Assembly (NCBI GenBank): GCA_002450905.1
Contig: DKAT01000064.1
Span: 1 to 39,427, forward strand
Length of the DNA: 39,427 bases
From: Spirochaetia bacterium UBA6919
Lineage (GTDB): Bacteria; Spirochaetota; UBA6919
Reading direction: 5' to 3'
Part shown: piece after piece, positions 27,724-34,869 of the stretch
How the letters are laid out: the number at the start of each line of letters is the position of its first letter
How positions within the stretch are numbered: the stretch's first letter is position 1
Position numbers and translations under genes: made by a program
Notes under the pieces: model-generated
Database searches by the model: none
Told to the model about the DNA's origin: nothing
Seen by the model: the letters and a program-made list of their open reading frames with translations, nothing else

Positions 27724-28351
27724 TTATTCTTCTTCAATAAATTCGGATAAATCCAATTCAAATCCCGGCAAAACATCCTCACCCAATAATTTTTCCTTAA
27801 ATGAGGATATCTCTTCTATTGCTTTATAAGGTCTATAAATATATGCCTTTTCTTCCAGAGGATCAATGAGCCATGCTAATTTACAGCCATTTTCCATCCA
27901 TTCATTCATTCATTTTGTCTTTGAGTTGATTGAGATGATCACTTTCGGATCTTAGTTCAGCAACAAAATCCGGACAGATGGGCAAAAATTTCTTTCTCTT
28001 TAAGAGGGGAATGGATTTCCATCGATCCATGGTGATGAACGACACATCAGGAGATTGCATAGAACCATTTGAAAGGATAAAACCGCTACTGGGACTGAAA
28101 ACCTTTCCTTATTTTTTATTTTTATTCCAGATATAAAACATCCCGCTTAAACTAAGCTCTCGACTTCCACCTTCACCACCAATAGGAAGCATTATCATAA
28201 GATGACCCTCTTTCGTACGCTCAATCCGGGCTTCTCTGTTTTGAATACAAAAGTCAAACAGGATATCATCATCCAAGAAATTAATAATTCCTTGAAAATC
28301 AAGGATAACGGCTTCAACTTCCGGGATAATTTTAACTTTCTCTTTGACCAT
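27724..28351 (-). pseudogene. Uma2-family (DUF820) nuclease-fold pseudogene
   Basis: Three pieces on the minus strand together make one ~208-residue Uma2 protein, a PD-(D/E)XK-fold family. Piece one (28351-28109) has FLDDDILFDFCIQNREARIE and MLPIGGEGGSRELSLSG and ends at an in-frame TAA, probably from TTA. The same frame continues with KVFSPSSGFILSNGSMQSPD (catalytic Asp in SPDVSFI) and PDFVAELRSESD to a TGA at 27902-27904. Piece three, in another frame from 27909, is the C-terminus (NEWMENGCKLAWLIDP; GEDVLPGFELDLSEF). The shift lies in a tandem ATGA repeat at about 27901-27913: one unit fewer would restore the frame. It has two lesions, so it is inactive unless read through. Confidence 0.85.
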
Positions 28352-28448
28352 AACTTTTAAGATAATATCGAATTGTCATTTTGTTAATAGACATTTACCC
28401 ATATCCACCCTGAGCAACACAATGGATCTGTCTGTACATAATGATTGA

Positions 28449-28622
28449 TTAGGAAAGTCGTTTAATAATTCTTTTAGTAAGACCATCTTCAATTTCTTTG
28501 TGTCGTGGAACGGGTTGACTGATACCTGATTGAGGATTTTTATACCAATCGTGATTTCCTCCATGACGAATAAAAACAGCCCCATTGGAAAGAATAGTTT
28601 TGATTAAATCATTTCGTTTCAA
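28449..28622 (-). CDS. hicA: HicA-family toxin (mRNA interferase)
   Basis: A 57-residue HicA protein: KRNDLIKTILSNG, then FIRHGGNHDWYKN with the active-site His, and QPVPRHKEIEDGLTKRIIKR. It starts at TTG 28622, overlapping the stop of the upstream hicB (TTGA). HicA is a double-stranded-RNA-binding-fold ribonuclease that cleaves mRNA when not bound by HicB. All key residues seem present. The open frame offset from it on the same strand (28376-28585) is a shadow. It lies last in the hicB-hicB-hicA operon. Confidence 0.88.
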   Translation of the reverse strand: MKRNDLIKTILSNGAVFIRHGGNHDWYKNPQSGISQPVPRHKEIEDGLTKRIIKRLS

Positions 28623-28810
28623 ACATTCAGTTCCAAAATATAAGAAGCCTTGGCATCGGGGACAAGTCCATTTTGAATATCATGATAAATATCTAAAACA
28701 TTTTCTTTTAATTCATCAAGACTCTTTCCCTGACTTTCATACTCAGGATACTCTTGAATGTGCCCCACAAACCACCCATCCAATTCTTTATAAACCAAAT
28801 TAATTTTCAC
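28619..28810 (-). CDS. hicB: HicB-family antitoxin, short form, next to hicA
   Basis: A 63-residue protein with the partial RNase-H-like HicB fold: GWFVGHIQEYPEYESQGKSL DELKENVLD in order, the Gly/Glu-Ser-Leu pattern of the family. It lacks the C-terminal DNA-binding (HTH or RHH) domain that many HicB antitoxins carry. It starts at GTG 28810 behind AAGGAG and overlaps both neighbours by four bases, so translation is coupled. It is the immediate partner of hicA and the probable neutraliser. Confidence 0.85.
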   Translation of the reverse strand: MKINLVYKELDGWFVGHIQEYPEYESQGKSLDELKENVLDIYHDIQNGLVPDAKASYILELNV

Positions 28811-29037
28811 ATCAACTCCTTATAGCAATTTTCCGTATTAGCTTCTCCAATAACCTGATCGTTAATATCCAGTTGCGAAGGTTTAATATCCTCATCAAGA
28901 TAGAGCCCAATCGCCTCTTTAATATATTTCTTAATTTCATCAAGACTTTCACCTTGAGTATAACATCCTTTGAGTGCAGGGACCTCAACCCAATACCCCC
29001 CTTCTTCTGCTGGATGAATAATGACTTTAAATTTCAT
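28807..29037 (-). CDS. second HicB-family protein, first gene of the operon
   Basis: A 76-residue HicB-like protein: MKFKVIIHPAEEGGYWVEVP, LKGCYTQGESLDEIKKYIKE and AIGLYLDED are the family pattern. It too ends without an obvious DNA-binding domain. I start it at ATG 29037, where homologues start, with GGGGAT upstream; ATG 29052 would add five residues. Its stop overlaps the GTG of the next hicB (GTGA). Two consecutive HicB genes for one HicA is unusual. It could be a duplicated antitoxin or an antitoxin for a lost toxin. Confidence 0.82.
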   Translation of the reverse strand: MKFKVIIHPAEEGGYWVEVPALKGCYTQGESLDEIKKYIKEAIGLYLDEDIKPSQLDINDQVIGEANTENCYKELM

Positions 29038-29077
29038 TGATGATATCCCCATAAACTTAACTTGTGTTCTACAGATG

Positions 29078-29108
29078 TATAAAACATTTTATAATTACAT
29101 ACTGTAAT
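29078..29108. promoter_or_regulatory. abutting palindromes before the hic operon, candidate operator
   Basis: TATAAAA-CA-TTTTATA (29078-29093) directly abuts ATTACA-TAC-TGTAAT (29094-29108). Both are perfect and lie 40-70 bases upstream of the first hicB start on the minus strand, where a promoter/operator would be. Toxin-antitoxin operons are usually autoregulated by binding such sites. Confidence 0.4.
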
Positions 29109-29176
29109 GGTGATATTTCTAAAATCATATAGTATGATGATTTCAAAATAAAAGATAAACATCTATAATTTTATAA

Positions 29177-29650
29177 TTAATCTTCTAGCTCCTCTTTTAA
29201 TAATTTAATAAAATCAGTCTGGAGCATCTTCTGTAAAGGGTCTTTATATTTTTTAGTATTGATACGACCAATAACATAATTCTTTATTATTTTTAAAGAA
29301 TAAGTGCCACATATACTGATAGAATATGCACCAGAATTACTATCACTAAATCCAGACTCTTCTAAAGCAAGAAACCATCGACTACCGTTTGGAAAATTCT
29401 CTTTTGTAATACGTTCATCACAAGATGTTACAGCATTGATTTTAATTATTTTTTCATTTATTTTACCAGCAAAACTTTTTTCTATAATAAAATCCATTTC
29501 ACCATAAGAATTGTGTCGAATAACTTTTCCCTGAATAACATATGTAGAATCTTCAGCCATACTGATAAAGGGTCCATTCCAGCCACAAAAACAGGGATAA
29601 GCTAAAGAACTAAACGAAAATAAAATAATCAAAATAATTAAACGTTTCAT
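29177..29650 (-). CDS. secreted protein with TIMP/NTR-like CxC N-terminus
   Basis: A 157-residue exported protein. I start it at ATG 29650 because AAGGA lies eight bases upstream; the frame extends eight codons further without a ribosome-binding site. A signal peptide (MKRLIILIILFSFSSLA) is followed at once by YPCFCGWNGPF, so the mature chain begins close to a Cys-x-Cys. SMAEDSTYVIQGKVI, TSCDERI and YSISICGTYSL add more cysteines. Cys-x-Cys followed by a VI-GKV strand recalls the netrin/TIMP (NTR) fold; this is a pattern resemblance only. Its ribosome-binding region is inside the 81-bp copy of the methyltransferase gene end. Confidence 0.65.
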   Translation of the reverse strand: MKRLIILIILFSFSSLAYPCFCGWNGPFISMAEDSTYVIQGKVIRHNSYGEMDFIIEKSFAGKINEKIIKINAVTSCDERITKENFPNGSRWFLALEESGFSDSNSGAYSISICGTYSLKIIKNYVIGRINTKKYKDPLQKMLQTDFIKLLKEELED

Positions 29651-29658
29651 ATAAAAAA

Positions 29659-29739
29659 TCCTTGTAATCATCACTAAACATCAAACAAAACCCCCTGCTA
29701 ATCTCCTATCGAGTTATTATTCTTGAAATCTTGAGAGGT
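29659..29739 (-). repeat. degraded copy of the methyltransferase gene 3' end
   Basis: 81 bases that align without a gap to 30108-30188, the 3' end of the methyltransferase gene plus its downstream ribosome-binding region, with 13 mismatches by my count (84% identity). It is no longer a reading frame. Confidence 0.8.
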
Positions 29740-29776
29740 ATTTTAAAATCTATTCTAAAAATAATAAATTACTGGA

Positions 29777-29884
29777 TCACAGGGATAATTTATTAAAACA
29801 GAGAATAAATAGCTCAACACTCTCTTTACGGGAACTTTTCGGCTTAAATATTTTATATTTCTGAAACCGGGGTTTGACCTCCTC
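29777..29884 (-). repeat. degraded copy of the rlmE 3' end
   Basis: 108 bases aligning without a gap to 31879-31986, the last 36 codons of rlmE, with 10 mismatches by my count (about 91% identity). It is in the same orientation, so it forms a direct repeat around the antitoxin and restriction-modification genes. Confidence 0.85.
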
Positions 29885-30101
29885 ATAGTGATTGTTTTTC
29901 ACCAAAAACGTTTTCATAAGGAATACCTTGAAGTCGTCCTTCCCGATGGGCTTTTAACCGTTTTTCCGACTCATTGATCCAAATCTCATCTATGGTTTTA
30001 TTGGGTTCATCCAAACTTTGAATCAGCCCTTCAATCAATAAAAATCGTTCCTGGGGTTTCAGTTTCAATGCTTCTTCTAAGATTTTTTTGCTCTTTTCCA
30101 T
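29883..30101 (-). CDS. addiction-module antitoxin (TIGR02574/PF09720 type), orphan
   Basis: A 72-residue helical protein: KILEEALKLKPQERFLLIEG, LIQSLDEPNKTIDEIW, SEKRLKAHREGRLQGIPYEN. This is the pattern of the small putative addiction-module component family, normally the antitoxin of a RelE/ParE-like toxin encoded just downstream. Here no toxin follows: the stop codon sits at the edge of the rlmE-derived repeat, so the toxin was probably lost in the rearrangement. AAGGAT before the ATG at 30101 is shared with the duplicate upstream of the secreted protein gene. Confidence 0.8.
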   Translation of the reverse strand: MEKSKKILEEALKLKPQERFLLIEGLIQSLDEPNKTIDEIWINESEKRLKAHREGRLQGIPYENVFGEKQSL

Positions 30102-30122
30102 AAAATATCCTTGTAATCATAA

Positions 30123-30911
30123 CTACACATCAAACAAAACCCCTTGCTGATCTCCTGTCGTATTCTCCAGCTTGAAATCTTGAGAGGGATGGGATAATCT
30201 TTTTATAATCAGGGAATAATATTCTTCCGATTTCTCAATGGTTACATATTTTCTCTGGAGTTGTTGAGCAACACGGGAAGTAGTACCCGTTCCTCCAAAG
30301 GGATCAAAAACAATATCCCCCTCATTGGAACTGGTTAAGATGATTCTCTCCAATAGGTTTTCAGGCATCTGGCAGGGATGATTCCCCAATCTCTCTTTAA
30401 ATGTCCCACAAACTCTGGAAAATTGCCACACATCATCCGGAACTTTCCCCTTGGGATGGGCTCGTTTATCATTATACACTAATTGCCTTGCGGATGGGAC
30501 ACGAATGGCATCATTATTAAAAACAAAATTCTCTTTATCTTTTGTGAAATAAAATATATGAGTATGGGAACGATTAAATTTTTTCCTCTGATTCTGACCA
30601 AAGGTATAGTACCAGATAATCCAGTTTCTAAAATGGAATCCTGTTTGTTTTAAGAGAATATTGATTTCCGCCGCGAACTCGTCACCAATGGCAATATAAA
30701 TCGATCCCTGATCCTTTAATAACCGGTGACATTCTGTTATCCATTCCTTACACCAGTTATAATACGTTTCATAGGGTAAATGATCATCATATTTATCGTA
30801 CTTAATTCCAATATTAAAAGGGGGATCCGCAAAGATCAAATCCGTTTTCCCATTTGGGAAATCTTTCATAATCACTAGACAATCCCCTAAATATACATGA
30901 TCTAATTTCAT
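30123..30911 (-). CDS. type II DNA methyltransferase, DPPF motif (beta class)
   Basis: A 262-residue amino-methyltransferase. Motif IV DPPF (residues 29-32 in IFADPPFNIG) comes first and the AdoMet motif I (IVFDPFGGTGTTSRVAQQ) near the C-terminus, the beta order. DPPF/DPPY suggests N6-adenine methylation, although N4-cytosine cannot be ruled out. The target-recognition part is the middle (FGQNQRKKFNRSHTHIFYFT; GNHPCQMPENLLERII). Its ATG directly follows the nuclease stop (TAA then ATG), so the two are co-transcribed with the nuclease first. It presumably protects the same site the nuclease cuts. Confidence 0.9.
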   Translation of the reverse strand: MKLDHVYLGDCLVIMKDFPNGKTDLIFADPPFNIGIKYDKYDDHLPYETYYNWCKEWITECHRLLKDQGSIYIAIGDEFAAEINILLKQTGFHFRNWIIWYYTFGQNQRKKFNRSHTHIFYFTKDKENFVFNNDAIRVPSARQLVYNDKRAHPKGKVPDDVWQFSRVCGTFKERLGNHPCQMPENLLERIILTSSNEGDIVFDPFGGTGTTSRVAQQLQRKYVTIEKSEEYYSLIIKRLSHPSQDFKLENTTGDQQGVLFDV

Positions 30912-31760
30912 TTAAACATCCAAATTAAATAATTCACAGGGTTTGATTTTAAATTGTAATTTTGTTGGATCAGGTGTTCCACCCTTTCTTTGCAGTGTGA
31001 TTCGACCGATACTTATACTTCCTTTGGGAGATATCTTAACATCACCACTTCCCAAATAATTCATCACTACATTAATATCCTTTAAAATCCAGGTTGTGAC
31101 ATCATTCTGTTTGTCATAACGGGTAACCAGCATCCAATTAGCAGAAAATCCACCCCGTCCTTTAATAATATCACTCACAACCATAATTTTATTTTTCTTA
31201 AAGAACTGAATGATTTTTTTCTGAATGTTTTCAGGCATTTCATCCATAAAAATTCTCTTATCATTTCTCAAATCAGTTAATACCAATTTTTCGTTGTGAT
31301 CCGAAGGAATATATTCTCCCGAAAAGAGTTTTAACCAATCAGCTAACTCATTATTAAAACCCCACATCCTTTGATAAGTATCCACCGATCGTTTATCAAT
31401 TTGATTATAATCTGCATCAGAATTAGCTTTCTTCAGCGATATATTCTCAACTCTGATCAATTTTCCAATTTGAATGGTAATCTTAATCTGGGCATCCGCT
31501 TTCTTAAATTGCATAACCTGATCATAATCCTCGCTGGATATTCCGTACCGTTCAATATCACTTTTCTTTACTCTGATTGGAATCTGAATTGCCTCGACAG
31601 AATCAATTTTCTTGATTGAGTATCCCATTATTTCTAACCATTGAACGGCTTCTGAATCTGTTTTCCATTGATTAAACTTATTACAAATAGCTTTTTCATT
31701 GGCAAAACCACCTTTAGCTGTTATCGATCCAAGTTCTTTTTTATCCAAAGTCTTACACAA
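30912..31760 (-). CDS. type II restriction endonuclease, HinP1I-like
   Basis: A 282-residue nuclease. From memory it aligns with R.HinP1I along its length: ELGSITAKGGFANEKAICNK, WLEIMGYSI, NQIDKRSVDTYQRMWGF, SGEYIPSDHNEK, MDEMPENIQKKIIQFF, GRGGFSANWMLV, SGDVKISPKGSISIGRITLQ RKGG, and the LQFKIKPCELF end. HinP1I's active site is SDx18QxK. Here Asp89, 18 residues, then Ser108-Leu-Lys110 give Dx18SLK, the same spacing with Ser for Gln. There is an insertion of about 17 residues before Asp89. HinP1I cuts GCGC; the specificity here is not established. The TTG start (31760) is uncertain; TTG 31748 is possible. Confidence 0.82.
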   Translation of the reverse strand: MCKTLDKKELGSITAKGGFANEKAICNKFNQWKTDSEAVQWLEIMGYSIKKIDSVEAIQIPIRVKKSDIERYGISSEDYDQVMQFKKADAQIKITIQIGKLIRVENISLKKANSDADYNQIDKRSVDTYQRMWGFNNELADWLKLFSGEYIPSDHNEKLVLTDLRNDKRIFMDEMPENIQKKIIQFFKKNKIMVVSDIIKGRGGFSANWMLVTRYDKQNDVTTWILKDINVVMNYLGSGDVKISPKGSISIGRITLQRKGGTPDPTKLQFKIKPCELFNLDV

Positions 31761-31878
31761 TAAATAGTTTTATTAAATTTATATTAATATAATAATTTTT
31801 AATTCTAACTAATATATTATCGTCTGTAATTTTGTTAAATCTTGATATCAATATTTTATTTATAAAAAAACTATAAAT

Positions 31879-32469
31879 TCACAGGGATAATTTATTAAAA
31901 CATATAATAAATAGTTCCACACTCTCCTTACGGGAACTTTTCGGCTTGAATATTTTATACTTCTGGAAGCGAGGTTTGACCTCCTCGTTGAGGAATTCCT
32001 GTAAATCTTCCCCCTGAAATGCCTTCATAATCAGATTTTGATTGTCTTTCAAGATGCGATCGGAATATTTTAGTACTTCAGAGCAGAGTTCAATGGAAAT
32101 CTGATGATCCAATCCCTTATTCCCACTGGTGTTCGGTGCCATGTCACTGAGGATGATATCCATTTTTTCCTGAAGGATAGGGTGGTTTGATAGTTCTGGA
32201 TCGGTAATATTCCCCTGGATGAAGTGGAGTTGAGGGGTGTTTTTCGTCTCAAGAGGTTTTAAATCAATGGCTACAATGGATCCCTGAGAGCTTATCTGCT
32301 CTGAAGTATATTCCACCCATGATCCGGGAGAGGCTCCGAGATCCAAAACACGCATCCCCTTCTTGATCAGGTGGTATTTATCATTGATTTCTTTTAATTT
32401 AAAAACACTTCGTGCAGAGTAATTTTGCTTCTTCGCCTGATGGAAGTAGTAATCCTGGACTTTTTTCAT
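31879..32469 (-). CDS. rlmE: 23S rRNA (uridine-2'-O-)-methyltransferase RlmE/FtsJ
   Basis: A 196-residue AdoMet enzyme that 2'-O-methylates U2552 (E. coli number) of 23S rRNA late in 50S assembly. YSARSVFKLKEIND supplies the first catalytic Lys, VLDLGASPGSWVEY binds AdoMet, and Asp109 (SDMAPNTSGNK), Lys149 (LIMKAFQG) and Glu182 (KESVELF) complete the K-D-K-E set. Its ATG overlaps the proB stop by one base (TAATG). Its G+C is far above the neighbours: 32 of 60 bases in 32281-32340. The last 108 bases are duplicated at 29777-29884. Confidence 0.95.
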   Translation of the reverse strand: MKKVQDYYFHQAKKQNYSARSVFKLKEINDKYHLIKKGMRVLDLGASPGSWVEYTSEQISSQGSIVAIDLKPLETKNTPQLHFIQGNITDPELSNHPILQEKMDIILSDMAPNTSGNKGLDHQISIELCSEVLKYSDRILKDNQNLIMKAFQGEDLQEFLNEEVKPRFQKYKIFKPKSSRKESVELFIICFNKLSL

Positions 32470-33587
32470 TAAATTACCACCAGATTGTCTTTGTGAACCA
32501 CGACATCATAATACCGGTAGCCTAAAATCCTTTCGATATCTGAGCTATGACAACCCATAATTTTCTCCACCTCGGTATGATTATAATGGACAATCCCCTT
32601 TGCAATCACAATTTCTTTAGGATTCAGGATTTCTACCGTATCATAATTATCGAATGTCCCGGTGACTTTCACAATACCCTTGGGCAATAAACTCTTATTC
32701 CCTTCCACAAGAGCTTTAACAGCATTGTCATCAATGATAATCTGTCCCTTGGGTTTGGAATTCAAATGGATCCAGCGCTTACGATTATTGGACATCTCTT
32801 CTTTGGTGGGTAGAAATATTGTGCCGATCTTCTCCCCTGTGAATATACGACGGATGATATCGATATCCTTCCCACTGGCGATGAGTGTTGGAATGCCATG
32901 ATGGGTTGTAATCTTCGCCGCTTTCACTTTGGTGATCATCCCACCGGTGCTGAAAGAACTCCCTTCGGATTTGGCTTCCTCTTCAATTTCTGAGGAGATA
33001 TATAAGATTTCGTGGACAATTTGACGATCGGGCGAATGATAATTTTTATAGAAACCATCGACATCGGAGAGGAGAATCAGGAGATCGGCATCGACGAGAC
33101 TCGTAACCAGGGCAGCGAGGCGATCATTCTCCCCGAACTTGATTTCATCGACTGCTACCGTATCATTTTCATTGACGATGGGAATAACATTATACTGCAG
33201 GAGGGTATTTAAAGTATTTCTTGCGTTAATATACCGCACACGATCCGTGAGAACACTATCCGTCAAGAGGATTTGACTGACGATAAAACCTTTTTCACCC
33301 AGCAAGTCCATGTAGTTTTTCATGATGATGACCTGTCCGATACTGGCTGAGGCTTGCTTTAGAGGTATCGTAAGGGGTTTTTCTTTTTTTAAAATAGTTT
33401 TATACCCGGCACCAATAGCTCCACTGGTCACTACAACAAGTTCACTGACATATCCTTTGAGGGTTGTAATCTCCTCTACGACTTTCCTGAACTTATTTTG
33501 GGTGATTTCCCCATTTTCAGTTAACAGATTAGTGCCAATTTTAACAACTACCCGTTTAATTTTTTTAAAAAAATCTTTTCTATCCAT
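32469..33587 (-). CDS. proB: glutamate 5-kinase
   Basis: A 372-residue enzyme for the first step of proline synthesis, phosphorylating glutamate. The kinase domain has VVVKIGTNLLTENGEI, VVTSGAIGAGYKTI, PIVNENDTVAVDEIKFGEND, and DLLILLSDVDGFY; a C-terminal PUA domain (about 275-372) is present (ALVEGNKSLLPKGIVKVTG). The partner ProA is not adjacent, and the co-transcribed neighbour rlmE is unrelated. Like rlmE it is G+C-rich for this window (29 of 60 in 32941-33000), which suggests a different history from the flanks. No clear Shine-Dalgarno precedes the ATG. Confidence 0.95.
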   Translation of the reverse strand: MDRKDFFKKIKRVVVKIGTNLLTENGEITQNKFRKVVEEITTLKGYVSELVVVTSGAIGAGYKTILKKEKPLTIPLKQASASIGQVIIMKNYMDLLGEKGFIVSQILLTDSVLTDRVRYINARNTLNTLLQYNVIPIVNENDTVAVDEIKFGENDRLAALVTSLVDADLLILLSDVDGFYKNYHSPDRQIVHEILYISSEIEEEAKSEGSSFSTGGMITKVKAAKITTHHGIPTLIASGKDIDIIRRIFTGEKIGTIFLPTKEEMSNNRKRWIHLNSKPKGQIIIDDNAVKALVEGNKSLLPKGIVKVTGTFDNYDTVEILNPKEIVIAKGIVHYNHTEVEKIMGCHSSDIERILGYRYYDVVVHKDNLVVI

Positions 33588-33726
33588 GGATTTATCATAT
33601 ATCGTTAATTAAAGTTCAAATCCTTTAAATCTCATAAAGAAATTGACATTATATGATATAAAAATTATTTAAACTTGTCCATTGATTTAAAAAGATTTTC
33701 ATAGGAGCTAAGATTGTTTAATCAGA

Positions 33727-34869
33727 CTATAAATTATAATTTGTTGCTATAAATCTTTCCCAATCTGATAATCCGAGGCGTTTATTTCCACCAAGAATAT
33801 TAACTGAAATTAATTGTCCTTTATCCTCTGTTTCAATAATTCGGGTCACCTTCCCCAGGAGGGTAAATTTTTTATGGGGATTTGGTTTAATATCAAATAT
33901 CATTTCATGGGGATTCGCTTTGACTAAATCAATTAACCTTGGATTAGTAACTTTCATCTGGATACCATTTTTAGAAATATTAACTATTTTTTGTAATGCA
34001 TCGATTTTTTTAAAATTACTTTTCTGAATGGTCTTTACAATAGTATCTGCATAACCCTTTAAAGAATTATAATTTTTTATGGATAATGGACTCGTTTTAG
34101 AAATCTGTCTGAAAAATCCGATGAGAACACTCTCACCACGAAAATTGATATAAGTTACAGGAACAATAAGCAATGATCGTATTTTCTTAACATTCAAGAT
34201 TTGGATAAACCCCTGAAACTGATCTTTTAAGTCATTTTTGCAATTAATAAATCCATCTGGATATACAAGATCATGGGCTTTTAAGGTATCCTCTATATAT
34301 AGTGGTTTTAAAGTCTTATAAACTAAGGACAATTCATTGGTTAATTTTGTTTTATCAAATACACTGCATTCACATTCCTGGAACTCACTTTCTATTTTTG
34401 ACTTAAGCGACTCAAACTTTTGTGTAATAATTTCAGGTATATTATTCATTTCTTTAAAAATTGGATACTGTCCCATACAAAAATTTTCAACCATGAAATC
34501 TTCTTTTGAGACATCAATACGATTGTGTTTACGAAAATTATTTGCAATTTTAGCAGAAAGAATATTGTATTCCCCTGAAAGTCCATTTAAACTATTTTTC
34601 TTGAGTTGCATTTCCAAATATCTATTGTTGAAGGAATAGAGAATTATTTCATCTTGCTTCAAATCTGGAATGAATTGATTGAATTGGACAGCAACTTTAT
34701 TGTTTGAAGCATTGGAAATATTTCCCTTAACGGCTTTTGGGTGCCCTTTAACATAAAATGTCTTAATTTGACTGAGATAATTTGCTGAGATAAATGCAAT
34801 TTTATTTTGTTCTTTAATTTCAGTAAAATCTCTTTTTTCACTGACATGAGGAGTATTTAAATGACCCAT
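33727..34869 (-). CDS. PilZ-like protein, spirochaete type
   Basis: A 380-residue soluble protein. The C-terminal ~90 residues (LQKIVNISKNGIQMKVTN, then FTLLGKVTRIIETEDKGQLI) have the beta-strand pattern and N-S-GI spacing of a PilZ-type c-di-GMP receptor, but the arginine-rich binding motif is not clearly kept; FRKHNRIDVS near residue 115 may be a second copy. From memory this resembles the DUF1577 proteins of Leptospira. The middle contains a helical, Cys-containing insert (SEFQECECSVF) and a strand-rich part that may be GAF-like (RSLLIVPVTYINFRGESVLI). GGAG precedes the ATG by seven bases. A c-di-GMP role is inference. Confidence 0.55.
   Translation of the reverse strand: MGHLNTPHVSEKRDFTEIKEQNKIAFISANYLSQIKTFYVKGHPKAVKGNISNASNNKVAVQFNQFIPDLKQDEIILYSFNNRYLEMQLKKNSLNGLSGEYNILSAKIANNFRKHNRIDVSKEDFMVENFCMGQYPIFKEMNNIPEIITQKFESLKSKIESEFQECECSVFDKTKLTNELSLVYKTLKPLYIEDTLKAHDLVYPDGFINCKNDLKDQFQGFIQILNVKKIRSLLIVPVTYINFRGESVLIGFFRQISKTSPLSIKNYNSLKGYADTIVKTIQKSNFKKIDALQKIVNISKNGIQMKVTNPRLIDLVKANPHEMIFDIKPNPHKKFTLLGKVTRIIETEDKGQLISVNILGGNKRLGLSDWERFIATNYNL

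Noticed and set aside
28376..28585. 69-codon frame on the minus strand
   Set aside because: It is the offset frame of hicA; the HicA frame at 28449-28622 carries the family motifs.
28585..28803. 72-codon plus-strand frame
   Set aside because: Antisense to hicB, whose family pattern is clear.
30912..31760. GCGC as the cut site
   Set aside because: Similarity to HinP1I is from memory and the methyltransferase class differs, so specificity is left open.
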